Positions 9,407 through 18,488 of a stretch of 64,000 nt of DNA are shown here, piece by piece. The notes beneath the pieces were generated by a model. It saw only the letters and a list, made by a program, of their open reading frames with translations. It did no database searches and was not told the origin of the DNA. A program made the translations under genes and the position numbers. This DNA comes from Dokdonella_A sp963775445 (GTDB lineage Bacteria; Pseudomonadota; Gammaproteobacteria; Xanthomonadales; Rhodanobacteraceae), in assembly GCA_963775445.1 (NCBI GenBank), contig CAVZIT010000006.1, positions 558,001 through 622,000 on the forward strand, written 5' to 3'. Every line of letters begins with the position of its first letter. Positions within the stretch are counted from its first letter, which is position 1.

Positions 9407-10354
9407 ATGAAGCGCACGCTCGCCGTGCTGATGGACCCGATCGCGGCCATCCATCCCCGCAAGGATTCCACGCTCGCCATGCTGCTCGAGGCCAGTCGCC
9501 GCGGCTATCGGCTGCACTACATGACCCAGGGGGATCTTGAGGTACGCGATGGTCGAGCTTTCGCGCGCCTCGCGCCGCTGATCGTGCGCGACGATGACGC
9601 TGGCTGGTTCGACCTTTCTCCGGGACGCTGGCGCGACCTTGGCGAAATGGACCTGGTGCTGGCACGCAAGGATCCGCCCGTCGATGCGCAGTTCATCTAC
9701 GACACCCAGGTGCTCGAACTCGCCGCCGATGCCGGCGTGCGCGTCATCAACCGGCCGCAGGCGCTGCGCGACGCCAACGAAAAACTGTTCGCGCTCAAGT
9801 TTCCACAGTGCTGCGCGCCGAGCCTGGTGACGCGCGATGCGCAGTCGCTGAAGGATTTCGTCCAGACGCACGAGCGCGTCGTCATCAAACCGCTGGATGG
9901 CATGGGCGGCCGCGGGATTTTCAAGACGCAGCGCGCGGATCCGAATCTCAACGTGATTCTCGAAACCCTGATCGGCCACGGCGAACGCTTCGCGATGGCG
10001 CAGCGCTTCATTCCCGAAATCAGCGCGGGCGACAAACGCATCCTGCTGATCGATGGCGAGCCCGTCCCGTTCGCGCTCGCCCGCGTCCCGCAAGGCGACG
10101 ATTTCCGTGGCAACCTCGCTGCAGGTGGAAAGGGCGTCGGGATCGAACTCAGCGAGCATGATCGCTGGATCGCAGCCGAGGTCGGGCCCGAACTCCGACG
10201 GCGCGGCCTCGTGTTCGTCGGACTCGACGTCATCGGCGATTTCCTGACCGAGATCAATGTGACCTCGCCGACGGGCTTGCGCGAACTCGATGCGGCTTTC
10301 GGGCTCAACATCGCGGGTCGCCTGTTCGATTGCCTTGAAGCGGCACGCGCGTGA
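9407..10354 (+). CDS. gshB: Glutathione synthetase
   Basis: ATP-grasp ligase joining gamma-glutamylcysteine and glycine, the second step of glutathione synthesis, in the cytoplasm. 315 aa. The N-terminal MKRTLAVLMDPI, the INRPQALRDANEKL stretch and the nucleotide-binding KPLDGMGGRGIF loop are characteristic. The frame is open to a GTG at 9392, but ATG 9407, preceded by a GTGGAG ribosome site, gives the normal length. The stop overlaps the start of the tonB-like gene (GTGA), so the two are probably co-translated. Its position next to pilG is common in gammaproteobacteria. Confidence 0.97.
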   Translation: MKRTLAVLMDPIAAIHPRKDSTLAMLLEASRRGYRLHYMTQGDLEVRDGRAFARLAPLIVRDDDAGWFDLSPGRWRDLGEMDLVLARKDPPVDAQFIYDTQVLELAADAGVRVINRPQALRDANEKLFALKFPQCCAPSLVTRDAQSLKDFVQTHERVVIKPLDGMGGRGIFKTQRADPNLNVILETLIGHGERFAMAQRFIPEISAGDKRILLIDGEPVPFALARVPQGDDFRGNLAAGGKGVGIELSEHDRWIAAEVGPELRRRGLVFVGLDVIGDFLTEINVTSPTGLRELDAAFGLNIAGRLFDCLEAARA

Positions 10355-11214
10355 ATCGTGGCGGTTCAACCGGCGCCGCCGACCGGCTCGGTGTCACCTT
10401 GCTGTTTTCCGTGATCGCGCACGCGGTGCTGGCCCTCGGTCTCACGTTCGAATTCGAGAAGCCCGCGCCAACGCTGCCATCGCTCGATGTGATCCTGGTG
10501 CATTCGGCCAACAGCACTGCGCCGAAGAATGCCGACTTCCTGGCGCAGGCGAACAACAGCGGCGGCGGCGAATCGTTGAAAGCGAAGCGCCCCTCGGCAC
10601 CGGTGTCCGGACTTATTCCGGAACCGACGGAGGGCCTGTCCCCGCTGCCCATGACCGCGAGCAACCCTGCACCGAAACCACCCGCTGCCCTTGAGCGCCT
10701 GACGCAGGAAAAATCCGACTTCAGCGTCGCCCGGGTGACCGAAACCACGGATCCATCCGACCTGCCCGTGCCGAGCACGCGCGAAGAAATCGACCGCAAA
10801 CTCGAAATGGCGCGCCTCGCCGAGGAAATACGGCGCGATTCCGAGCGCTACGCAAAACGCCCCAAGCGCAAGTACATTTCGGCCAATACCAAGGAATATG
10901 CCTACGCAAGCTACATGCGCGAATGGGTCGCGCGCATCGAGCGCCTGGGAAATCTCAACTATCCCGACGAGGCACGCCGACGGCAATTGCACGGCGAACT
11001 GGTGCTTACCGTCGGCCTCGACCGCAATGGCGACATCAAGAGCGTGGACATCATCAAGTCGAGCCGTCACAAGGTTCTCGATGACGCGGCGATCCGCATC
11101 GTGCACCTCGCGGCTCCGTTTCCGCCGATACCGCGAACGACAGACAATCTTGATGAGCTCTATATCACGCGTACCTGGCAGTTCCTGCCCGGCGACATCC
11201 TTCGCAACCGATAA
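10351..11214 (+). CDS. tonB: TonB-family energy transducer
   Basis: Periplasm-spanning protein that couples the proton motive force (ExbB/ExbD) to outer-membrane receptors. 287 aa from GTG 10351. There is one N-terminal membrane helix (about residues 14-32, VTLLFSVIAHAVLALGLTF), a Pro-rich spacer, a charged helix and a C-terminal TonB domain of about 90 residues beginning near YASYMREWVARIERLG and containing NYPDEARR and GELVLTVGLDRNGDI. The proline spacer is shorter than in E. coli TonB. exbB/exbD are not in the window, so partner proteins are encoded elsewhere. The gene is coupled to gshB by a 4-bp overlap. It may be one of several TonB paralogues. Confidence 0.88.
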   Translation: MNRGGSTGAADRLGVTLLFSVIAHAVLALGLTFEFEKPAPTLPSLDVILVHSANSTAPKNADFLAQANNSGGGESLKAKRPSAPVSGLIPEPTEGLSPLPMTASNPAPKPPAALERLTQEKSDFSVARVTETTDPSDLPVPSTREEIDRKLEMARLAEEIRRDSERYAKRPKRKYISANTKEYAYASYMREWVARIERLGNLNYPDEARRRQLHGELVLTVGLDRNGDIKSVDIIKSSRHKVLDDAAIRIVHLAAPFPPIPRTTDNLDELYITRTWQFLPGDILRNR

Positions 11215-11345
11215 CCCGGGACGCTCAGCCGCAACAGCAGACTGTCGAGCAAGCCGGTCGTCCTCAATTCACGGGCCGGCTCTTCACAGTCGTTTGCGAG
11301 TGTTTCCAGTCACGCCGCGGACAGGGACCACGAACGTCGCTGCGC

Positions 11346-11351
11346 TACAAT
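11346..11351 (+). promoter_or_regulatory. Possible -10 element giving a leaderless yqgE mRNA
   Basis: TACAAT ends 6 bp before the yqgE ATG, which would put the transcript start at or next to the A of the start codon. No Shine-Dalgarno sequence precedes the ATG. No convincing -35 is visible, so the call is tentative. Confidence 0.35.
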
Positions 11352-11357
11352 GGCTCC

Positions 11358-11918
11358 ATGGAACCGACTCCGCTTTCCAATCAGCTGTTGATTGCGATGC
11401 CGGCGCTGCGCGATCCCAATTTTGCGCGTGGCGTGACCCTGCTCTGCCAACATGGGGAAGGCGGGGCGATGGGTCTGCTGATCAACCGGCTGTCGGAATA
11501 TCGACTCGGCGACGTGCTCTCGCAGATGAATCTGAGTTCGGATCATGCCAATGTCTGCGACGCACCGGTGCTGATTGGCGGTCCGGTGCAGCCGGAGCGC
11601 GGTTTTGTCCTGCATTCACCCCAGGGCGAGTGGGAATCTTCGTTCCCGATTTCCGACGCGGTTCGCGTAACCACGTCGCGGGACATCCTCATCGCGATCG
11701 CCGCGGGTGAGGGTCCGCAGCATGCCGTGGTGGCGCTGGGCTATTCGGGCTGGAATCCCGGCCAACTCGAACAGGAATTGCGCGACAACACCTGGCTGAC
11801 GGCACCGGTCACCGATCAGATCCTGTTTGAAATGCCGCTCGAGAACCGCTGGGAAGCCGCCGCCGCACTCGTCGGCGTGAACCTGACCCGGCTTGCGACT
11901 TATGCCGGCCACGCATGA
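11358..11918 (+). CDS. yqgE: YqgE/AlgH family protein (DUF179)
   Basis: Conserved cytoplasmic protein of unclear molecular function; in pseudomonads the homologue AlgH was linked to alginate regulation. 186 aa. The start LSNQLLIAMPALRDPNF, the HGEGGAMGLLINR segment and VLIGGPVQPERGFVLH are signature stretches of the family. Its 3' end overlaps ruvX by 17 bp, and the pairing yqgE-ruvX is very widespread, so the two genes are probably co-translated. Confidence 0.95.
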   Translation: MEPTPLSNQLLIAMPALRDPNFARGVTLLCQHGEGGAMGLLINRLSEYRLGDVLSQMNLSSDHANVCDAPVLIGGPVQPERGFVLHSPQGEWESSFPISDAVRVTTSRDILIAIAAGEGPQHAVVALGYSGWNPGQLEQELRDNTWLTAPVTDQILFEMPLENRWEAAAALVGVNLTRLATYAGHA

Positions 11919-12381
11919 GGCCGCTGCGCGCGGCGCTGCAAACGGGAACGGCGCGATGCTCGGTTTCGATATCGGCACCCGGGTTATCGGTGTCGCAGTC
12001 GGCAATCGCCTGCTCGGGACGGCACGTGCGGTGGCGACATTGCGAAATCGGGATGGAACTCCGGACTGGAGCGTTCTTGATTCTCTGGTACGGGAGTGGC
12101 AGCCGCAGGCGTTCGTGGTTGGACTTCCGTTAACCCTCGACGGCAGTGAGCAGCACATGACCGCAGTGGCGCGTGCGTTTGCCGCCGCGCTGGAAGCCCG
12201 CTACGCGAAGCCAGTGCATTCGGTTGACGAGCGCTACACCTCGCGCGCCGCCACCGACCGTTTTGCGGCGCGCCGCGCACACGGTGTGGCGCGGCGCAAG
12301 CATGCCCAGGCCATCGATGCGATTGCCGCAGAAGTCATTCTCGAAGCGTGGTTCGCCGAGGCCGCCGATGGAACGCGCTGA
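11902..12381 (+). CDS. ruvX: RuvX/YqgF, putative Holliday junction resolvase / pre-16S rRNA nuclease
   Basis: RNase H-fold nuclease; in E. coli YqgF is implicated in 16S rRNA 5' maturation and earlier in Holliday junction resolution. 159 aa from ATG 11902. The first acidic motif FDIGTRVIGVAVG, the central VVGLPLTLDG and the late VDERYTSRAA are visible. Three starts are possible: TTG 11893, ATG 11902 and ATG 11956 (MLGFDIG). I chose 11902, which overlaps yqgE; the shorter form would also contain the whole domain. It overlaps pyrB by 14 bp. Confidence 0.92.
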   Translation: MPATHEAAARGAANGNGAMLGFDIGTRVIGVAVGNRLLGTARAVATLRNRDGTPDWSVLDSLVREWQPQAFVVGLPLTLDGSEQHMTAVARAFAAALEARYAKPVHSVDERYTSRAATDRFAARRAHGVARRKHAQAIDAIAAEVILEAWFAEAADGTR

Positions 12382-13360
12382 ATCACCGTCCGGCGTATTT
12401 TCCCAGATCGACGAAAACGGACATTTGCGTCACCTGATCACGCTCGAGGGGCTCGGGCGCAAGCGCATCGAAGGACTGATCGATCTCGCTGCCGAACTGC
12501 GGGAACGCTGCAAGCGCGGCGCGCGGCGCCTGCCGTTGCTCGATGATCGTACGATCATCAGCCTCTTCTACGAACCATCCACGCGCACGCGCGTGAGTTT
12601 CGAACTCGCGGCGCGCCGCCTTGGCGCCCAGCAGGTGAATTTCGACCTGGCCAACTCGTCGACCAGCAAGGGCGAGAATCTCGCCGATACGCTGGCGACG
12701 CTCGAAGCAATGGGCTGCGATGCCTTCGTGATCCGCCACAGCGAAAACGGGATGCCCGAACGCCTGGCAGCGAACGCGCACGGCGCCGCCGTGATCAACG
12801 CCGGCGATGGCAATCACGCGCATCCGACGCAGGGCCTGCTCGACATGCTGACCATTCGCGATCGCAAGGGGCGAATCGATGGATTGAACGTCCTAATCTG
12901 CGGCGATATCCGCCATTCCAGGGTGGCGCGATCCGATGTCCACGCACTGCGCGCGCTCGGTGCGGGCCGGGTCCGCCTGTGTGGTCCACGCGTTCTGCTG
13001 CCTCAGGCGGGGGATTTCGAGGGTTGCGAAATCACCGAGGATTTCGACGCCGCGCTCGATGCGACCGACGTGGTGATCATGCTGCGGTTGCAAAAGGAAC
13101 GAATGCGCGAGGTCAGTGCAACGGACACTTCCGATTATCCCAGCCACTATGGTCTCGATGCGGTACGTCTCGCTCGCGCGCGGCGGGATGCGTTGGTCAT
13201 GCACCCCGGTCCGATGAACCGCGGAATCGAAATCAGCGCCGATGTTGCCGACGGCAGTCAATCGGCGATTCTGGAACAGGTTGCCAACGGAATTTTCGTG
13301 CGGATGGCCGTCCTCGCCACCTTGCTGCGCGAAGACGAGCCCGGCGCGGTCTCTGCGTGA
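12368..13360 (+). CDS. pyrB: Aspartate carbamoyltransferase catalytic chain
   Basis: Condenses carbamoyl phosphate and aspartate, the committed step of pyrimidine synthesis. 330 aa from ATG 12368. The carbamoyl-phosphate loop STRTR is at residues 71-75. Further motifs are NSSTSKGENLADT, NAGDGNHAHPTQG and the C-terminal HPGPMNRG. A longer open frame upstream (to 12173) lies inside ruvX and is a shadow. No pyrI or pseudo-dihydroorotase gene follows directly. The 14-bp overlap with ruvX suggests an operon yqgE-ruvX-pyrB. Confidence 0.97.
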   Translation: MERAESPSGVFSQIDENGHLRHLITLEGLGRKRIEGLIDLAAELRERCKRGARRLPLLDDRTIISLFYEPSTRTRVSFELAARRLGAQQVNFDLANSSTSKGENLADTLATLEAMGCDAFVIRHSENGMPERLAANAHGAAVINAGDGNHAHPTQGLLDMLTIRDRKGRIDGLNVLICGDIRHSRVARSDVHALRALGAGRVRLCGPRVLLPQAGDFEGCEITEDFDAALDATDVVIMLRLQKERMREVSATDTSDYPSHYGLDAVRLARARRDALVMHPGPMNRGIEISADVADGSQSAILEQVANGIFVRMAVLATLLREDEPGAVSA

Positions 13361-13567
13361 TGCGCGCAGCGAGTGGTCTTGCATGGCGCCGCTATCGTTG
13401 AGAGCGGATTCGTTGCACGGTTGCCTACGGGATCCGATGACCGTGGCTGTTCTAGGAAAACTGGTCTGTCGCGTCGGATGTAGTCAGCCACACGGGTCCT
13501 GTCGGCGAATTCGTTGCGACAGCGCGCTTCGTCGGAAACCAGGACGATCGCGATCGCTTCCGTAACT

Positions 13568-14314
13568 CTAACCGTCGCGGGCGATGATCCAGCGGCGCCC
13601 TTCCCAGCCGGGACCCGCGGCGCGATCCTCGTGCGTGCTCACGACACGCAAGTCGGGGCGATTGAGCAGCAGGCGAGACACACGCGTTTCCGGCAGCGCA
13701 TGCATCTCGAAGACGGTGGCACGACGCCAAATCACGCGGCGCAACGGATTCAGCCAGCGATTCGACGCACGCGCGAACAGACGGCCACGCACGCTTGCAT
13801 CGGCACCGCTTACGAACTGGAAAGCGGCGACACCACCGGGCGAGAGCACGCGCAGGAACTCCGCGATGTATCCCTCCGCCAGCTCGGAAGGCATGTGCTG
13901 CAGGGTCATGCATGAGTAAACCAGATCGACGCTTGAATCCGCGATGCCGTCGAGAGAAGGCAACGCATTCTCGCGAAATTCGACGTTGTCCAGGTCGCGG
14001 TTGAGCGATCGCGCCGTCTCGATCATGGCCGGCGCGACATCGACGCCGAGCACCCGCGTGAAGTGACTGGCAAGCGCGCGAGTCAGGCGCCCTGCGCCGC
14101 AGCCGAAATCGAGCGCCAACTGTCGCGCTTGCGGCAGGTCGATGGCGGCCAAGGCGCCCATCTGGGTGTCGATTTCCAGCTTGCCGGTGGCGAAAAACTC
14201 CTCATTGCGCCAGCGGTTCCCGCGCTTGAGCGGGTGCGACAGAATCGCCCAGAAAGGATCTTCCCGACCCAGCTCCGACCAGACGCGTCGAAGTCGGTCG
14301 AGATCGGCATTCAC
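13568..14314 (-). CDS. Class I SAM-dependent methyltransferase
   Basis: 248 aa with a Rossmann-type methyltransferase core. SAM-binding motif I is LDFGCGAGRLT at about 67-77, with an acidic residue after the second strand (LGVDVAP). Motif IV is LVYSCMTLQHM and is followed by LSPGGVAAFQF. The substrate is not evident; the fold resembles small-molecule or protein methyltransferases of the UbiE/Methyltransf_11 type. The GTG start at 14314 overlaps the pilU stop as GTGA, so its translation is coupled to pilU. A role in pilus biology is therefore conceivable but not shown. It is not a CheR/PilK: the CheR N-terminal domain is absent. Confidence 0.85.
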   Translation of the reverse strand: MNADLDRLRRVWSELGREDPFWAILSHPLKRGNRWRNEEFFATGKLEIDTQMGALAAIDLPQARQLALDFGCGAGRLTRALASHFTRVLGVDVAPAMIETARSLNRDLDNVEFRENALPSLDGIADSSVDLVYSCMTLQHMPSELAEGYIAEFLRVLSPGGVAAFQFVSGADASVRGRLFARASNRWLNPLRRVIWRRATVFEMHALPETRVSRLLLNRPDLRVVSTHEDRAAGPGWEGRRWIIARDG

Positions 14315-15438
14315 GTCTCGGCCAATTCGACACCGTCCATGCCCTGCGAAAGCGAATGCGCATCGCCGCCCTGGGCCAGTTTGATCTTGAGGCGAACCTC
14401 GTTGGTGGAATCGGCGTGACGCAATGCATCCTCGTAAGAGATCTCGCCCGCGTGATAGAGCTCGACCAGACTTTGATCGAACGTGCGCATGCCGAGATTG
14501 GTCGACTCCTTCATGACGTCCTTGAGCTTGTGGATTTCACCTTGACGGATGTAATCCTGCATCAGCGGCGTACCGAGCAGGACCTCCACGGCGACACGCC
14601 GTGCCTTGCCGTCGGGCGTCGGAATCAGCTGCTGCGCGACCACGCCCTTGAGATTCAGGGACAGGTCCATGAACAGTTGTGAGCGCCGATCCTCGGAGAA
14701 GAAGTGAATGATGCGGTCCATGGCCTGATTGGCGTTGTTCGCATGCAGCGTGCACAGGCACAGATGTCCGGTCTCGGCGAAATTGATCGCATGTTCCATG
14801 GTTTCGCGCGTGCGCACCTCACCGATCATGATGACATCGGGCGCCTGCCGCAGCGTGTTCTTGAGTGCGTTCTCCCAGGAGTCCGTGTCGATGCCGAGCT
14901 CACGCTGGGTAATGATGCAGCCGGCGTGTTGATGCACGTACTCGATCGGATCCTCGATGGTGATGATGTGGCCGGTTGAATTCTGGTTGCGATAGCCGAT
15001 CATCGAGGCGAGCGAGGTCGATTTGCCCGCGCCGGTTGCGCCGACAAACATGACGATGCCGCGCTTGGTCATTGCCAGCTGACGGATGATCGGCGGCAGG
15101 TTCAATTCCTCGATGGTCGGAATTGCGGTCTCGATGCGGCGCAGCACCATGCCGACACAGTTGCGCTGATAAAAGCACGACACGCGAAAGCGGCCAACGC
15201 CGTGCGCGGAAATTGCGAACTGGCATTCGTGGGTCTTCTCGAATTCCTCGCGCTGCGACGGCGTCATGACATTGAGCACCATGTCGCGCGCCTGCTGCCC
15301 TGTCAGTGCGGTCTGCGTGACCGGCGCGATGCGGCCGTTGACCTTCATGGACGGCGGCACACCGGCCGTGATGAACAGGTCGGATGCCTTCTTGTGCACC
15401 ATCAACTTCAGGAACGAACTGAAATCGAATGAGCTCAT
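14311..15438 (-). CDS. pilU: PilU, type IV pilus retraction ATPase paralogue
   Basis: Hexameric AAA-like motor that works with PilT in pilus retraction, at the cytoplasmic base of the machine. 375 aa from ATG 15438. Walker A (GATGAGKST) is at 133-141. An Asp-box region (TIEDPIEYVHQH), Walker B (VIMIGEVRTRETME) and a His-box (LCLCTLHANNANQ) follow. MVHKKASDLFIT at the N-terminus is typical of PilU. The longer upstream frame was rejected because MSSFDFSSFLK is the family start. It follows pilT on the same strand, 154 bp downstream. Confidence 0.96.
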   Translation of the reverse strand: MSSFDFSSFLKLMVHKKASDLFITAGVPPSMKVNGRIAPVTQTALTGQQARDMVLNVMTPSQREEFEKTHECQFAISAHGVGRFRVSCFYQRNCVGMVLRRIETAIPTIEELNLPPIIRQLAMTKRGIVMFVGATGAGKSTSLASMIGYRNQNSTGHIITIEDPIEYVHQHAGCIITQRELGIDTDSWENALKNTLRQAPDVIMIGEVRTRETMEHAINFAETGHLCLCTLHANNANQAMDRIIHFFSEDRRSQLFMDLSLNLKGVVAQQLIPTPDGKARRVAVEVLLGTPLMQDYIRQGEIHKLKDVMKESTNLGMRTFDQSLVELYHAGEISYEDALRHADSTNEVRLKIKLAQGGDAHSLSQGMDGVELAET

Positions 15439-15592
15439 GGCGAGTCTCCCAGCCGCGCAGTTTGCGACGCGCCACATACTACACCGCGACCGCGCCGGTA
15501 TCTCACGACCCGCTCACAGCGCAGGCCGATTCCGGGCATCGCAATGCCCTTGCCGCGGACGGGAAAATGAATGCCACGCGGCGCCTACGCCG

Positions 15593-16630
15593 TCAGCGGA
15601 ACGTGTCCTTGTTCTTGGCATAGTCGATCGCGATCTGGCGCGTCACCAGGCCGCGGCGAACCAGATCCTGCAGGCATTGATCGAGCGTCTGCATGCCGTG
15701 CTGGCTGCCGGTCTGGATCGAGGAGTACATCTGCGCAACCTTGTCTTCGCGGATCAGGTTGCGGATCGCCGGGATGCCCACCATGATCTCGTGCGCAGCG
15801 ACGCGGCCACCGCCGACCTTCTTGAGCAGCGTCTGGGAAATGACCGCTCGCAGCGATTCGGACAGCATCGAGCGCACCATCGCCTTCTCGCCTGCCGGGA
15901 ACACATCGATGACGCGATCGATGGTCTTTGCCGCCGAACTCGTGTGCAGCGTCGCAAACACCAGGTGACCCGTTTCTGCGGCTGTCAATGCGAGGCGGAT
16001 GGTTTCGATGTCGCGCATTTCGCCGACCAGGATGAAATCGGGATCCTCGCGCAAAGCCGAACGCAACGCTTCGGAGAACCCGTGCGTGTCGCGATGCACC
16101 TCGCGCTGGTTGATCAGGCATTTCTGCGAGGTGTGCACGAATTCGATCGGATCCTCGATCGTGAGGATATGGCCGTATTCGTTCTTGTTGACGTGATCGA
16201 CCATCGCGGCAAGCGTGGTCGACTTGCCCGAGCCGGTCGGCCCCGTGACCAGGATCAATCCCTGCGGTTGGGAAATGAGTTCCTTGAAAATCTTGGGCGC
16301 ACCGAGATCCTCGAGCGTCAGCACTTCGGACGGAATCGTGCGAAACACCGCACCGGCGCCGCGATTCTGGTTGAACGCATTCACGCGAAAACGAGCCAGG
16401 CCCGGAATCTCGAACGAGAAATCCACTTCGAGGAATTCCTCGTAGTCGCGCCGCACCTTGTCCGACATGATGTCGTACACGAGCGCATGGACCTGCTTGT
16501 GGTCGAATGCCGGAATGTTGATGCGCCGCACGTCGCCGTCGACGCGGATCATCGGCGGCAACCCGGCCGACAGGTGCAGGTCGGACGCCTTGTTCTTGAC
16601 AGAAAAAGCCAGCAGTTCGGCAATATCCAT
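15593..16630 (-). CDS. pilT: PilT, type IV pilus retraction ATPase
   Basis: Motor ATPase powering pilin disassembly. 345 aa. MDIAELLAFSVKNKASDLHL starts the protein. Walker A TGPTGSGKST is near 129-138, followed by an Asp box (TIEDPIEFVHT), Walker B (FILVGEMRD), and the AIRNLIRE motif at 288-295, which is required for PilT-type retraction and separates it from PilU and PilB. GAGGGG-like ribosome site (GAGGGG) lies just upstream. It is divergent from yggS, with 112 bp between the starts, and pilU follows. Confidence 0.97.
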   Translation of the reverse strand: MDIAELLAFSVKNKASDLHLSAGLPPMIRVDGDVRRINIPAFDHKQVHALVYDIMSDKVRRDYEEFLEVDFSFEIPGLARFRVNAFNQNRGAGAVFRTIPSEVLTLEDLGAPKIFKELISQPQGLILVTGPTGSGKSTTLAAMVDHVNKNEYGHILTIEDPIEFVHTSQKCLINQREVHRDTHGFSEALRSALREDPDFILVGEMRDIETIRLALTAAETGHLVFATLHTSSAAKTIDRVIDVFPAGEKAMVRSMLSESLRAVISQTLLKKVGGGRVAAHEIMVGIPAIRNLIREDKVAQMYSSIQTGSQHGMQTLDQCLQDLVRRGLVTRQIAIDYAKNKDTFR

Positions 16631-16742
16631 GCGAGCATCCCCTCGTTACCGTTCAGTGCGGCGTGGTCTATCCTGCGCAGGCGACCGTGGCCCCCACGTT
16701 CCAGTATAGCTCGCCGTTTTGGGCATTATTGCCGCTTCGAAC

Positions 16743-17429
16743 ATGAAATCCGTGGAACCCGTCTACAGTCTGGTCACGCGACGCATCGCGACCGCCGCCA
16801 CGAACTCGCGCACCCACCGGGCTGTTCGCCTGCTCGCGGTCAGCAAGGGCCAGCCCGCGGCCGCGATCCGCAGGCTCGCCGGACTCGGGCAGCGCGCGTT
16901 CGGCGAGAACTTCGTGCAGGAGGCGCTTGCCAAACAGGGACAGATGTCCGACCTCAAGCTTGAATGGCACATGATCGGCCCCCTGCAATCGAACAAGTGT
17001 CGGCAGGTGGCCCGACACTTCGACTGGCTGCAAAGTCTCGATCGGCCAAAGTTGATCGAACCGCTTTCACTCGAGCGACCATCGGATCTTCCCGCGCTGA
17101 ATGTGCTTATCCAGGTCAATATCGATGCCGAATCGAGCAAATCCGGCTGCGTTCCAGACGAGGTTCCGGATCTTGCCAGCCGCATTGTTGCCGCACCCGG
17201 CTTGCGCCTGCGCGGCTTGATGGTGATACCCAATCCGCATCTCGGTGCAGACGTGCGTCGCGGCGCCTTCTTGCGCTCGCGCAAGCTGTTTCAGACTCTG
17301 CACGCCGATCATCCCGGCGTCGATACGCTGTCGATGGGCATGTCGGAGGATTTCGAACTCGCCATCGAAGAAGGCGCCACCATGGTGCGGATCGGGACAG
17401 CCTTGTTCGGGCCGCGGATGCAGCGTTGA
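16743..17429 (+). CDS. yggS: YggS-family PLP homeostasis protein
   Basis: Pyridoxal-phosphate-binding alanine-racemase-fold protein that buffers PLP and affects amino-acid and keto-acid balance; not a known catalyst. 228 aa from ATG 16743. The PLP lysine is K35 in LLAVSKGQ. GENFVQEAL, WHMIGPLQSNK and LSMGMSEDF are family hallmarks. A TTG 24 bp upstream could add eight residues. It lies divergent from pilT and upstream of proC/yggT, the standard neighbourhood, although here a secreted-protein gene is inserted before proC. Confidence 0.96.
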   Translation: MKSVEPVYSLVTRRIATAATNSRTHRAVRLLAVSKGQPAAAIRRLAGLGQRAFGENFVQEALAKQGQMSDLKLEWHMIGPLQSNKCRQVARHFDWLQSLDRPKLIEPLSLERPSDLPALNVLIQVNIDAESSKSGCVPDEVPDLASRIVAAPGLRLRGLMVIPNPHLGADVRRGAFLRSRKLFQTLHADHPGVDTLSMGMSEDFELAIEEGATMVRIGTALFGPRMQR

Positions 17430-17541
17430 AGTCCAACGAGCACAGCGCGTTCGCAGCAGCGGTTCGGCGTATAGTCGGGCCACTTCGCCCGATGCGATGA
17501 GCGAAGACAGTCGCAAACCACTCGTTACCAGGGGAAATACC

Positions 17542-18321
17542 ATGAAAATCATGACTCTGTGCGTCTCGTCGGCGCTCGCACTCTCGGCCGTCACCAGCAC
17601 GCTCGCGGCGGAAGCGAACAAGGCCGTCGTCTCGCGCGATTACACCGATACCGTGGCGCCCGCCGATCAGCAGGCCTACGAGGCCGGTTCCAAGGCCTAC
17701 AACCAGTGCCTGCGCGAGCACGGATCCAAACATGCATGGACCGCGTGGGTGCATGAAACAGGGAACGTGTACCAGTATTCCTACGTCGCCGGCCCCTACA
17801 CCTGGGCGGATTTCGACACGATGCACACGGTCGGCAAAGCCTGCGACGCGACCTGGCGTTCGCAGGCCAACCCGCACCTCAAGAGCGAAATCAGTGTGTT
17901 CATGGTCGATCAGCCGGATATGAGCCATATGCCCAAGGACTGGGACAAGCAGGCGCCGCCCGCGTTGATTCAAGTCACCTACTTCAGTCTCAACCCGGGG
18001 CACGCCGACGATGAGGCATTTACCTCGAGCGTGAAGAAGATTACTGCTGCGGCGGCGAAGGCCAACTGGCCGTACTACTACCGCACGCTGCAAGTGCAGT
18101 ACGGCGACGCAGGTGCTCCCGATTACATCGTGGTGTGGCCTGGCAAAAGCTGGGCCGATCTTGGCGCGGAAGCCGATCCGAGCTTCTGGAAGATGGTCGA
18201 AGGCGTGTACGGCAAGGCCGACGCCGCTTCATTGCGCAAGGCCTTGAACAATGCGATCAAGGATTCGTCCTCGCACGTGGACAGCTACAGCGCCGAACTG
18301 AGCTATAGCGCGGGCCAGTAA
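17542..18321 (+). CDS. Secreted protein of unknown function with two similar halves
   Basis: 259 aa starting with a clear Sec signal peptide (MKIMTLCVSSALALSAVTS, cleavage after LAA). I do not recognise the family. The mature protein seems to hold two related parts. The first has YQYSYVAGPYTWADFDTMH, the second YYYRTLQVQYGDAG then WPGKSWADLGAEADPSFW. Both show Tyr-rich strands followed by a W-A-D-[FL] turn and a helix, and the second begins with a strand-helix unit (YFSLNPGHADDEAF). That pattern would fit a tandem ferredoxin-like alpha/beta-barrel, but this is only an inference. One Cys pair could form a disulphide (near QCLREHG and GKACDATW). A good ribosome site (AGGGGAA) precedes the ATG. 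It is probably monocistronic: a hairpin follows the stop. Confidence 0.8.
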   Translation: MKIMTLCVSSALALSAVTSTLAAEANKAVVSRDYTDTVAPADQQAYEAGSKAYNQCLREHGSKHAWTAWVHETGNVYQYSYVAGPYTWADFDTMHTVGKACDATWRSQANPHLKSEISVFMVDQPDMSHMPKDWDKQAPPALIQVTYFSLNPGHADDEAFTSSVKKITAAAAKANWPYYYRTLQVQYGDAGAPDYIVVWPGKSWADLGAEADPSFWKMVEGVYGKADAASLRKALNNAIKDSSSHVDSYSAELSYSAGQ

Positions 18322-18339
18322 TTCCGAGCCTTGCGTCCC

Positions 18340-18364
18340 CGGGCGGCCCGCGAGAGGCCGTCCG
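18340..18364 (+). terminator. Hairpin terminator candidate after the secreted-protein gene
   Basis: CGGGCGGCC at 18340-18348 pairs with GGCCGTCCG at 18356-18364 (one G-T pair) around a 7-nt loop, 18 bp after the stop codon. There is no T-tract, so intrinsic termination is uncertain. Confidence 0.4.
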
Positions 18365-18488
18365 GATTCGGGCGCTGTTCGCAGCGTGCCCCGTCGCAGC
18401 ATCCGCGACCCTGACCGGGTGCGCCTCGCACCTGCTTGAACTCGGCTTGTTATGCTTGCCTCTTTCCGGCCGCATCAACCGCTGTCGC

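Noticed and set aside
13361..13567. Small gene between pyrB and the methyltransferase
   Set aside because: 207 bp with no frame having a ribosome site or protein-like composition.
15534..15549. GGGCAT-CGCA-ATGCCC hairpin between pilT and pilU as a terminator
   Set aside because: The stem is only 6 bp without a T-run, and pilU follows on the same strand; too weak to call.
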